A DNA stretch of 6,013 bases. Origin: REEB509 sp044370335. GTDB taxonomy: Bacteria; Pseudomonadota; Alphaproteobacteria; Caulobacterales; Aquidulcibacteraceae. The stretch spans positions 1 through 6,013 of the forward strand of contig JBILVS010000155.1 of NCBI GenBank assembly GCA_044370335.1. Reading direction: 5' to 3'. Of this stretch, positions 1-5,641 are shown piece after piece; within the stretch, counting starts at the first letter, position 1, and each line of letters begins with the position of its first letter. A program made the translations under genes and the position numbers. Under the pieces are notes generated by a model. The model was not told where the DNA came from and did not search any database. It saw nothing but the letters and a program-made list of their open reading frames with translations.

Positions 1-453
1 GGCGAAGTTGAAAGACGGGATGTCTTCCAACTGCCCCGTCAGGGCGGTGGACACGCCTTCCAGCAGGGTCTGAGCCTTACCCCCGCTCATCCCTTGCACG
101 CGGGCGAGGGGGTTAGGTCCCAGGGGCTGCTCCACGGTCACGTCGACCGCGGCGCCGTCGCCCTCAGGCCGGATCGCGAAAGTGACCTCGGCCGTTTGGC
201 CAGGGGCGTAGGTGAGGACGCCTTCAACGGCGCTCGCAGTGGCGGTTTCAGCGTTGACGGTTAGGGTCACGCCTTCGCCGGCGGCGGCCCCGGCTGGGGT
301 GCTCGCAAGCCACGCCGCCACGCTGGCGGCCGGCCGGGCCAAGGTCACGGTCTGCGTCGCCGTCGCCTGCCGCGGCAACACAAAGAATGAAACGCCGATC
401 AGCACGGCGATAATCGCCACGACGATCAGCAGGATGCGCACTACGCCGCCCAT
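1..453 (-). CDS. Membrane-anchored SRPBCC-like protein (3' end outside window)
   Basis: The first 151 codons of a gene that continues past the left edge are visible. The start ATG at 453-451 is preceded by AAGGGGA about 7 nt upstream, a good Shine-Dalgarno sequence. Residues 4-26 form one uninterrupted hydrophobic segment followed by LPRQ, which reads as an N-terminal membrane anchor or uncleaved signal. The remainder would then lie in the periplasm. After the anchor, TVTLARPAASVAAWL resembles the first strand and helix of SRPBCC (START/polyketide-cyclase-like) proteins. The stretch LGPNPLARVQGMSGGKAQTLLEGVS resembles, in two halves, the C-terminal 'GNP-x-R-(Y/F)-x-G-L' helix of that fold. 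The middle of the domain is much shorter than usual, and the ligand-cavity segments I would expect are not obvious. Related proteins often carry a second, GyrI-like domain after this point, but it would be outside the window. The protein reading is solid; the family assignment is moderate. Confidence 0.72.
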   Translation of the reverse strand, partial: MGGVVRILLIVVAIIAVLIGVSFFVLPRQATATQTVTLARPAASVAAWLASTPAGAAAGEGVTLTVNAETATASAVEGVLTYAPGQTAEVTFAIRPEGDGAAVDVTVEQPLGPNPLARVQGMSGGKAQTLLEGVSTALTGQLEDIPSFNFA

Positions 454-508
454 GCCGGTCTCCCCTTGAGGTCTTTACACCAAGGCGATCGGTCTAGCAG
501 ACGCAAAG

Positions 509-545
509 CGGGGGCGACAGTGCGCGCGCGCAACGGTTGCCCCCG
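509..545. other. GC-rich nested dyad between oligopeptidase B and SRPBCC genes
   Basis: CGGGGGC (509-515) and GCCCCCG (539-545) are perfect 7-bp inverted arms. Between them lies the 12-bp palindrome TGCGCGCGCGCA (521-532). The element is 33 nt past the oligopeptidase B stop codon on the minus strand, where an intrinsic terminator could sit. No run of T follows on that strand (the next bases are CTTTGCG), so a classical Rho-independent terminator is not well supported. It could attenuate read-through into the downstream gene or be simple GC-rich coincidence. Confidence 0.35.
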
Positions 546-578
546 TCAATTCAAGGCTACATATCGGGCGAAAGGGTC

Positions 579-2774
579 TCAGAACCCGCCGCCGGCCTCC
601 TCCGCGCCCGCGGCCTTCATCGCGAAGGCGAAGTCCAAGGCGATCTCCTTCAGATAGTCGAACCGGCCCGAAGCGCCGCCATGACCCGCGTCCATGTTGA
701 TACGCAGCAGAACCGGGTTGTCGCTCGTGGTATGCCGCCGCAGACGGGCGGCCCACTTTTGCGGCTCCCACCAAGTCACCCGCGGATCGGATAGGCCGCC
801 CGTAGCGAGAACGGCGGGGTAATCGACCGCCGCGACGTTGGTGTAGGGGCAGTAGCTTGCGATGTAATCGTAAGCCTCGGCGTCCTCCAGCGGGTTGCCC
901 CACTCCGGCCACTCCGGCGGGGTCAACGGCAGGCTTGTGTCGCTCATGGTGTTGAGCACGTCCACGAACGGCACCGCCGCGATGATCCCGGCATAGAGAT
1001 CAGGACGCATATTGGTGATCGCCCCCATCAGCATGCCGCCGGCGGAGCCGCCATAAGCCACGACCTTCCCGCGGGCGCCGAAGCCCTGGCCGAGAAGGTC
1101 CTCGGTGACGTCAATGAAGTCGTTGAAGGTGTTCTTCTTCTTAAACTTCCGCCCATCGAGGAACCAGCTGAAGCCCATTTCCGAGCCGCCGCGGACATGG
1201 GCGATCGCCCATACCCAGCCGCGATCGACGAGGCTCAAGCGCGTCTGGCTGAACGTGGCGTCGGTGGAGAGGCCGTATGAGCCGTATCCGTAAACCAGGA
1301 GCGGCGCAGTCCCGTTCTGCGGGGTGTCACGCAAGGCGAGGGTGGTCACCGGCACCCGGGCGCCGTCACGGGCGGTGGTGAAGAAGCGCCGCACGACGTA
1401 GCGGGACGGATCATGGCCCGAGGGGATTTCCTGCGTTTTCCGCAGCACGCGCTGCCGCGTGGCGAGGTCGTAGTCGTACCATTGCCGCGGCGTGGAGGGG
1501 CTTTGGTAGATGTAGCGGATGGTGGTGGTGTCCCACTCATAACCGCTGCCGAAGCTCAGGGCGTAGGCCTCTTCGTCCAAAGCGATGGTGTGTTCGGCCC
1601 CGGAGAGATCGCGCACGACGACCGTCGGGAGCGCATTCACCTTCTCGAGCCGGACTAGATAGTTCTTCACCGCGCCCACGGCCTCGACGAACCGGCCCTG
1701 TGCGGCGGGCACGAAGTCCACCCAGTTGGCCCTGGCGGTCGCGCCCAACGGGCACTTCATAATTTTGAAGTCGACGGCCCCGTCGGCGTTGGTGCGGACG
1801 TACCATTCGCCGTTCCAGTGGGTGATGTCGTAAAGGAGCGCCTCCTCCCGGCGGTGGAACACCGTCGGCGTGGCCTCGGGCGTCGCGGCGGGAATGGTCC
1901 AATATTCGCTCTGCTCGTTGTTGCCGCAGGTGAGCACGATGAATTCTTTGGAGCCGGTGACCCCGACCCCGAGGAAGAAGCCGTCGTCCGGCTCTTCATA
2001 AACCAGCACGTCTTGGCTCGCCGGCGCGCCAGTGGGGCGGCGGTAGATCTTCGCGGGCCGACCGTTGTCGTCGCGGAACGCCCAGAACACGTAACGGTTG
2101 TCCGGGCTCCAAGCGAAGGAGCCGTAAGCCACAGGCTCGATGACGTCGGGCAAGTCCTGACCCGTCGTAAGGTCGCGGATCTTGATCGTGTAAACTTCCG
2201 AGCCCTGTTCATCGACGGCGTAGGCGTAATAGCGATGATCTGGGGAATGTTCAGCGGCGCCCACCCGATAATAGGCCTTGCCCTGGGCTTCGACCTCTTC
2301 GTTGAGAAGAATTTGCTCCGGCCCTTCCTGACCGCGGGGCCGGCGGGCGTGGATGGGGTGTTGGGCGCCGGTTTCAAACCGGGTGTAGTATTCCCAGGGG
2401 CCGTCAGCGGTCGGGACGCTGCTGTCGTCTTCTTTGATCCGACCGCGCATCTCCTGGAACATCAGGTCCTGTAGGGCTTGGGTGTCGGCCAGCATCGCCT
2501 CGGTGTAGGCGTTTTCCAGGACCAGCGCCTCGCGGATGTCGGCCCGCACCACGGTCGGGTCGGTCAGCACCTGCTGCCAGTTGTCGTCCTTCATCCACTT
2601 GTATTCATCGACGCGCGTGCGACCAAGCTGTTCGATCGTCACCGGCTCCATGCGCGGGCTTGGGGGGACGGGGCGGTCAGCAGACATCGAGGCCTCCGAT
2701 GAGGTGGCGCAGGCGGGCAGAACAGCGAGAGCCGGCAGAGCTATGCCAGCTTGCAGCACGGAACGACGGTTCAT
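579..2774 (-). CDS. ptrB: S9A peptidase, oligopeptidase B type, with lipoprotein/Tat-like signal
   Basis: This is a 731-residue serine oligopeptidase. The family cleaves short peptides after basic residues. Residues about 45-460 match the N-terminal beta-propeller that gates access (motifs GRIKEDDSSVP, VGAAEHSPDHRYYAYAVDEQG). Residues about 465-720 are the alpha/beta-hydrolase domain. The catalytic triad is visible as Ser577 in GGSAGGML, Asp663 in GLSDPRVTWWEP and His698 in DAGHGGASGR. Ser-Asp and Asp-His spacings (86 and 35) nearly equal those of E. coli PtrB. Tyr497 in YGYGSYG occupies the oxyanion-tyrosine position. The N-terminus has Arg3-Arg4, a hydrophobic stretch and the lipobox-like LPAC with Cys22, so export and lipidation are likely; E. 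coli PtrB lacks such a signal. A second start at Met30 has a much better ribosome site. Of the acidic residues tied to dibasic specificity, Asp505 and Glu621 are kept, while the partners read Thr507 and Pro623. The gene is divergent from the exonuclease III gene. Confidence 0.95.
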   Translation of the reverse strand: MNRRSVLQAGIALPALAVLPACATSSEASMSADRPVPPSPRMEPVTIEQLGRTRVDEYKWMKDDNWQQVLTDPTVVRADIREALVLENAYTEAMLADTQALQDLMFQEMRGRIKEDDSSVPTADGPWEYYTRFETGAQHPIHARRPRGQEGPEQILLNEEVEAQGKAYYRVGAAEHSPDHRYYAYAVDEQGSEVYTIKIRDLTTGQDLPDVIEPVAYGSFAWSPDNRYVFWAFRDDNGRPAKIYRRPTGAPASQDVLVYEEPDDGFFLGVGVTGSKEFIVLTCGNNEQSEYWTIPAATPEATPTVFHRREEALLYDITHWNGEWYVRTNADGAVDFKIMKCPLGATARANWVDFVPAAQGRFVEAVGAVKNYLVRLEKVNALPTVVVRDLSGAEHTIALDEEAYALSFGSGYEWDTTTIRYIYQSPSTPRQWYDYDLATRQRVLRKTQEIPSGHDPSRYVVRRFFTTARDGARVPVTTLALRDTPQNGTAPLLVYGYGSYGLSTDATFSQTRLSLVDRGWVWAIAHVRGGSEMGFSWFLDGRKFKKKNTFNDFIDVTEDLLGQGFGARGKVVAYGGSAGGMLMGAITNMRPDLYAGIIAAVPFVDVLNTMSDTSLPLTPPEWPEWGNPLEDAEAYDYIASYCPYTNVAAVDYPAVLATGGLSDPRVTWWEPQKWAARLRRHTTSDNPVLLRINMDAGHGGASGRFDYLKEIALDFAFAMKAAGAEEAGGGF
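2685..2697 (-). promoter_or_regulatory. Strong internal ribosome site before Met30 of oligopeptidase B
   Basis: On the minus strand GGAGG (2697-2693) is followed by 5 nt and an in-frame ATG (2687-2685). This is close to ideal Shine-Dalgarno geometry. Initiation here would make a 702-residue protein without the signal sequence and lipobox cysteine, close to the layout of cytosolic E. coli PtrB. The upstream start at 2774 has only GGGGA with a 9-nt spacer. The motif encodes ordinary residues (Ser-Glu-Ala-Ser), so chance is possible. Confidence 0.45.
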
Positions 2775-2785
2775 GAAAGGCGATC

Positions 2786-2802
2786 CCCGTTGGTGAAACG
2801 GG
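2786..2802 (-). promoter_or_regulatory. Small hairpin in the oligopeptidase B leader
   Basis: CCCGTT (2786-2791) and AACGGG (2797-2802) are perfect 6-bp inverted arms around a 5-base loop. In the minus-strand transcript the 3' arm, AACGGG, ends 11 nt before the ATG and contains three Gs of the only Shine-Dalgarno-like run, GGGGA. Folding would partly hide the upstream start. The stem is short, so its stability is uncertain. Confidence 0.3.
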
Positions 2803-2825
2803 CGGCACAGTGACGAGGGAAAGGA

Positions 2826-2842
2826 TTATCGTCAATCGATAA
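2826..2842. promoter_or_regulatory. AT-rich inverted repeat in the divergent promoter region
   Basis: TTATCG (2826-2831) and CGATAA (2837-2842) are perfect inverted arms separated by TCAAT. This is the only AT-rich patch in the 133-bp gap between the divergent oligopeptidase B and exonuclease III genes. It lies 52 bp from the former start and 65 bp from the latter. A repressor operator or promoter element is a reasonable reading. I could not match it to a named regulator, and no convincing -35/-10 pair stands out on either strand. Confidence 0.35.
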
Positions 2843-2907
2843 GCTCCAGGGGGCGCTTGTCGCGGTCGCCGGGTTCCGCCAAAGGAAAGGACCCCGAAAG
2901 GACCCTG

Positions 2908-3696
2908 ATGTCGCTTACGATCGCCGCCTGGAACGTCAATTCCATCAACGCCCGCCTACCCACCGTTCTTGAGGTCCTGAAGGCCCTTGAGGCGGATGTG
3001 ATCTGCCTGCAGGAGCTGAAATGCGAGGACGCGAAAGTCCCCCGCGAGGCGCTGGAGGATGCGGGCTACGCCGTGGCGACCCACGGCCAGAAGACCTATA
3101 ACGGAGTGGCGATCTTGTCGCGGCATCGGTTTGAAGAGGTGACCGCGCGCCTGCCGGGAGATGAGGCCGACGAGCAGGCCCGCTATCTGGAGGCGGTCAT
3201 CGCCGCGCCCTCCGGCCCTGTCCGGGTGGCGAGCCTTTATTGCCCGAACGGCAATCCAATCGGGACGGAGAAATTCGCCTACAAGCTCGCCTGGATGACC
3301 CGCCTGGAAACCCATGTGAAAGGGCTCTTGGCGCTGGAAGAGCCGCTGGTGCTGGCGGGGGATTATAACATCATCCCGCGTCCCGAAGACTGCCATGACC
3401 CTCGCGCCTGGGCCGGAGACGCCTTGTTCCAGCCGGAGAGCCGGGCTTCGTATCGGCGGCTCGTGAACCTTGGCCTCGTGGACGCCTTCGCCCAGGCGGA
3501 CGGCCGGGCGCACCAATACACCTTCTGGGACTATCAGGCCGGCGCCTGGCAGAAGGACCACGGCATCCGGATCGATCATTTGATGCTGTCGCCGCAGGCC
3601 GCGGATCGGCTGGAAGGCGTGCGCATCCACCGGGCGGCCCGAGCCCTGGAAAAGCCCTCAGACCATGTGCCTATTTTGGCCACGTTCAGGACATGA
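2908..3696 (+). CDS. xth: Exodeoxyribonuclease III (AP endonuclease, EEP family)
   Basis: This 262-residue protein is a complete exonuclease III of the endonuclease/exonuclease/phosphatase fold. The family cuts the backbone at abasic sites and removes 3'-blocking groups in base-excision repair, acting in the cytoplasm with Mg2+. All hallmark motifs are present in order: WNVNS with Asn9, LQELK with Glu36, YNGVAILSR (residues 64-72), YCPNGNP with Tyr111, GDYNIIP with Asp152 and Asn154, YTFWDYQ (204-210), RIDHLM with Asp223, and SDHVP with the catalytic pair Asp252-His253. The reading frame is open back to a TTG at 2857, but I chose ATG 2908. The mature family begins almost directly with the first beta strand, and AAAGGA sits 5 nt upstream. 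A second copy of GAAAGGACCC occurs 11 bp further upstream. The length is normal and nothing is missing. Two short genes may be co-transcribed downstream. Confidence 0.97.
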   Translation: MSLTIAAWNVNSINARLPTVLEVLKALEADVICLQELKCEDAKVPREALEDAGYAVATHGQKTYNGVAILSRHRFEEVTARLPGDEADEQARYLEAVIAAPSGPVRVASLYCPNGNPIGTEKFAYKLAWMTRLETHVKGLLALEEPLVLAGDYNIIPRPEDCHDPRAWAGDALFQPESRASYRRLVNLGLVDAFAQADGRAHQYTFWDYQAGAWQKDHGIRIDHLMLSPQAADRLEGVRIHRAARALEKPSDHVPILATFRT

Positions 3697-3702
3697 AGGA
3701 TC

Positions 3703-3849
3703 ATGGGCTTTCGCTTCGCTTGCAAGTTCATGATGCGCGTCGATCCGCCGGAGACAGCGGCTGCCGACGCCGCCACCGGTGACGCCGAAGCCCCCACACC
3801 GCCTGCGCCGAAGCTCGAGGACAAGCCGGAGGACGCCTCAGCGTCATAA
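3703..3849 (+). CDS. Putative 48-residue small protein, unrecognised
   Basis: A short ORF starts 6 nt after the exonuclease III stop codon and ends at TAA 3847-3849. The product would begin MGFRFACKFMMRVDPPE and continue as an Ala/Pro/Glu/Asp-rich, low-complexity acidic tail ending DASAS. Third positions are mostly G or C, as in the neighbouring genes, which favours translation. AAGGA overlaps the upstream stop codon but leaves only 2 nt before the ATG, which is unusually tight. The in-frame ATGs at 3730 and 3733 have no ribosome site. I recognise no family. The basic/aromatic head and acidic tail are compatible with a small soluble disordered protein, or with a non-coding spacer. Confidence 0.4.
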   Translation: MGFRFACKFMMRVDPPETAAADAATGDAEAPTPPAPKLEDKPEDASAS

Positions 3850-3919
3850 AAACAAACCAAGCCGCGCCATCCGCTCTCCAGCCGCCGCCGCGCACTTGCT
3901 CATAGGGAAAGGGTTGAGG

Positions 3920-4300
3920 ATGAACCCGAAGGCGATCGGATGGGTGGTGGCGGTCATGATGGTCGCCTTTGGCGCCAAGGCGGCGGCTGATGAGCGGGCC
4001 GCTTTGTCCGGCGCTTGGGTTGCGGATCTCTCCACCGAGCCGGGCGCGGTTTACACCCAGCCGATGAACCTGACTCTGGGAGCGGACGGAACCGTCACCC
4101 GCGACTTCTACAACAGCGCGATTGAGGCCGGGCGGTGGGACGATGACCGCGGTCGGCTCTGCGTCAGCTTCCGCACCACGGACGGGGTCGGGCCGTATCA
4201 CACGGCGGCGCGTCTGGCGGACGGCGGGGTTGTCGCGGGCCAGACCTGGGCGGAGCGCCGCAACTTCCTGTTCAACTGGAACGCGACCTGCACTCCTTAA
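3920..4300 (+). CDS. Small secreted protein of unknown function
   Basis: This 126-residue protein has a clear Sec signal peptide: Lys4, a hydrophobic core at residues 6-18, and an Ala-rich cleavage region at about 20-24 ending AKAAA before DERA. The mature part is about 103 residues, starts LSGAWVADLS, and contains LTLGADGTVTRDFYNS, GRWDDDRGRLCVSFRTTDG and AGQTWAERRNFLFNW. The repeating Gly-x-Trp / DGTV / GRW pattern looks like a small all-beta, lipocalin-like or sandwich domain that opens with a GxW motif. That is only a structural guess. Two cysteines, Cys81 and Cys124, could form a disulfide in the periplasm. The ATG at 3920 was chosen because the frame further upstream lacks a signal sequence, and AAAGGG lies 6 nt before it. 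Its TAA overlaps the stop codon of the convergent DUF3137 gene. I do not recognise a named family. Confidence 0.8.
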   Translation: MNPKAIGWVVAVMMVAFGAKAAADERAALSGAWVADLSTEPGAVYTQPMNLTLGADGTVTRDFYNSAIEAGRWDDDRGRLCVSFRTTDGVGPYHTAARLADGGVVAGQTWAERRNFLFNWNATCTP

Positions 4301-5274
4301 GGCTGGGCCTGGTCGCGCCGCTGGTGACGCAATAGCGTCGCCTGCTCGGCGGTGAGCACCGCATCCATAAGCCGCAACACCGCCACGAGGTCGCCGATGA
4401 TCGAGCGCGCTCGCGCCGGGTCCACCAGGGTCTCGTTCATGCCGCCGATCTCGTAGCGATCTTTGCTCTCCACTGCGATCAGGAGGTCGCCCTCCTGAAA
4501 AGCGCACCGCAGGCGGCCACCGCGAAGCTGCTGCTCCAGTTCCAACAGCCGCTCGGCGAAGACCGGATGGACCAGCACCCGCGCCTCTACCTGATCGGTG
4601 GAGCGGACTTCAAACTTCCGCTCAAATTCTGGATCGGCGAAGCCGACGCGTTCAAGGCTTGAGCCGAGGCCCGCGATGCCATTGAACATGCCCGCGTCCC
4701 GCTGGACGATGGTCGTGCCCTGAAAGGGGCGGGGAAAGGTGACCCGCAGGATCTGGCCGCGAAACACGGTGGACCAGGTTTCCCCATTCTTGGTCCTGTG
4801 GCGGCGCTCCATATGGCCTTCAAAAAAGTCAAAGCCGCAGCCGTGGCGGTCGCCATGGAACCAGTCGTCATAGGATTCCCGGTCGCAGGACGGCAGAAGG
4901 CTTAGCCGACGGAAGCGATCGACGACGCCGAAGGGGCGGGTGTTGGGCTGGTAGGCGACGCCGATGGCCTCGCCGATGGCGGTCAGCGTTCGGGTTTTGG
5001 CGGCGCGGGCGACTTTCTGGACAGGGCTGTCCGCCAGGCCCCACGCAACGATCGCCGCCATCCCGCCGAAGATGAAAGCAGGCGACATCTCTTGGGTGAA
5101 GACATAGGCGCCCATCGCCACCAGGAGCGCGATCGGCAGGCCGATCATCAGCCTTTGGTTGCGCTCTTTCAGAGCTTGAAGGCGCGGTCCCTCGCTGTCC
5201 TTCAACAAAGGCTCGATCCGCTCGCGCCAGAGGCTCTGAAATTGCTCTTCGCTCAGCGCGACCAGATCAAGCAT
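4297..5274 (-). CDS. DUF3137 family membrane protein
   Basis: This 325-residue protein matches the DUF3137 pattern. It has a charged cytoplasmic N-terminus (residues 1-41) and two closely spaced hydrophobic segments (about 42-60 and 65-81). A soluble domain of about 240 residues follows, with FFEGHMERRHRTKNG, the FRGQILRVTFPRPF strand pair, FADPEFERKFEVRSTDQVEAR split across 212-232, and LLIAVESKDRYEIG. The two-helix hairpin would place both ends on the same, probably cytoplasmic, side of the inner membrane. The family's function is not known to me. The start ATG at 5274 is preceded by GAGGG with a 4-nt spacer, and that ribosome site overlaps the TGA of the upstream SnoaL-like gene 7 nt away. 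Translation is therefore probably coupled. The stop codon overlaps that of the convergent secreted-protein gene. Confidence 0.88.
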   Translation of the reverse strand: MLDLVALSEEQFQSLWRERIEPLLKDSEGPRLQALKERNQRLMIGLPIALLVAMGAYVFTQEMSPAFIFGGMAAIVAWGLADSPVQKVARAAKTRTLTAIGEAIGVAYQPNTRPFGVVDRFRRLSLLPSCDRESYDDWFHGDRHGCGFDFFEGHMERRHRTKNGETWSTVFRGQILRVTFPRPFQGTTIVQRDAGMFNGIAGLGSSLERVGFADPEFERKFEVRSTDQVEARVLVHPVFAERLLELEQQLRGGRLRCAFQEGDLLIAVESKDRYEIGGMNETLVDPARARSIIGDLVAVLRLMDAVLTAEQATLLRHQRRDQAQP

Positions 5275-5281
5275 GCGGCCC

Positions 5282-5635
5282 TCAACCCTCTTTCACAGGG
5301 TCGATGTAATCCCTGTAATAGGTGAGTTTTCCGTTGGCGACTTTATAGATGCCGACGCCGTGCCGGTCCCCGCGCGGGGTATGGGCAACCCATTTCGCCC
5401 AGGCGCTATCCTCGCCGCCCTGCAACTCCACCAGATCGAAGGTGATGCCGGCGCCGGTCATTTCGGCGTTCATCTTCGCCATGAAACCGTTAATTGCGGC
5501 CTTGCCCTGAAAGGTCCCGTAGATTGGGTCTTCGAGCACCGCATCCTCGGCGAACAACTCCACCACGGCGAGATAGTCGCGGCTGTCCTGCCTGCGCCAG
5601 AACTCCCGCATCATGTCAAAAGCGACCCCGGCCAC
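5282..5635 (-). CDS. SnoaL/NTF2-like family protein
   Basis: This 117-residue protein has the single cone-shaped alpha+beta fold of the SnoaL/nuclear-transport-factor-2-like superfamily. Typical signatures are an N-terminal helix with Phe12-Trp13, DYLAVVELFAEDAVLEDP (residues 20-37), the GTFQGKAAINGFMAKMN helix (40-56), and the C-terminal strands HGVGIYKVANGKLTYYRDYIDP. Members are isomerases, cyclases or ligand-binding proteins, so the reaction here cannot be deduced. I chose the GTG at 5635-5633 because GGGAGG lies exactly 6 nt upstream, while the ATGs at 5614 and 5611 have no ribosome site. The frame stays open further upstream but would run into the divergent MaoC gene. The ribosome site lies in one arm of a perfect 8-bp inverted repeat. 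The DUF3137 gene follows after 7 nt, probably in the same operon. Confidence 0.87.
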   Translation of the reverse strand: MAGVAFDMMREFWRRQDSRDYLAVVELFAEDAVLEDPIYGTFQGKAAINGFMAKMNAEMTGAGITFDLVELQGGEDSAWAKWVAHTPRGDRHGVGIYKVANGKLTYYRDYIDPVKEG

Positions 5636-5641
5636 GGCTTT

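Noticed and set aside
1757..2377. 206-codon alternative frame on the minus strand inside oligopeptidase B
   Set aside because: The translation is Arg/Ser/Thr/Pro-rich and low in complexity, typical of a frame shadow; the overlapping frame encodes the conserved peptidase.
1818..2474. Long open frame of 218 codons on the plus strand opposite oligopeptidase B
   Set aside because: It lies wholly antisense to a gene with intact catalytic and propeller motifs; long antisense frames are expected in GC-rich DNA and the translation shows no recognisable domain.
2857..2907. TTG start giving exonuclease III 17 extra residues
   Set aside because: The extra residues are unlike the family N-terminus, the TTG lacks a good ribosome site, and ATG 2908 has AAAGGA at proper spacing.
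2956..3630. 224-codon open frame antisense to exonuclease III
   Set aside because: It mirrors the conserved xth coding frame and has no recognisable motif or credible ribosome site.
3700..3734. ATCATG...CATGAT inverted repeat after exonuclease III as a terminator
   Set aside because: The arms are 6 bp with a 23-nt loop and no following T-run; it is also inside a possible small ORF.
3728..4507. 259-codon minus-strand frame spanning the secreted-protein gene and the end of DUF3137
   Set aside because: It overlaps two better-supported genes, is Arg/Pro/Gly-rich and ignores the convergent TTAA stop arrangement.
5285..5301. ACCCT/AGGGT hairpin at the end of the SnoaL-like gene
   Set aside because: It has only 5 bp within coding sequence and does not include the DUF3137 ribosome site; too weak to call.
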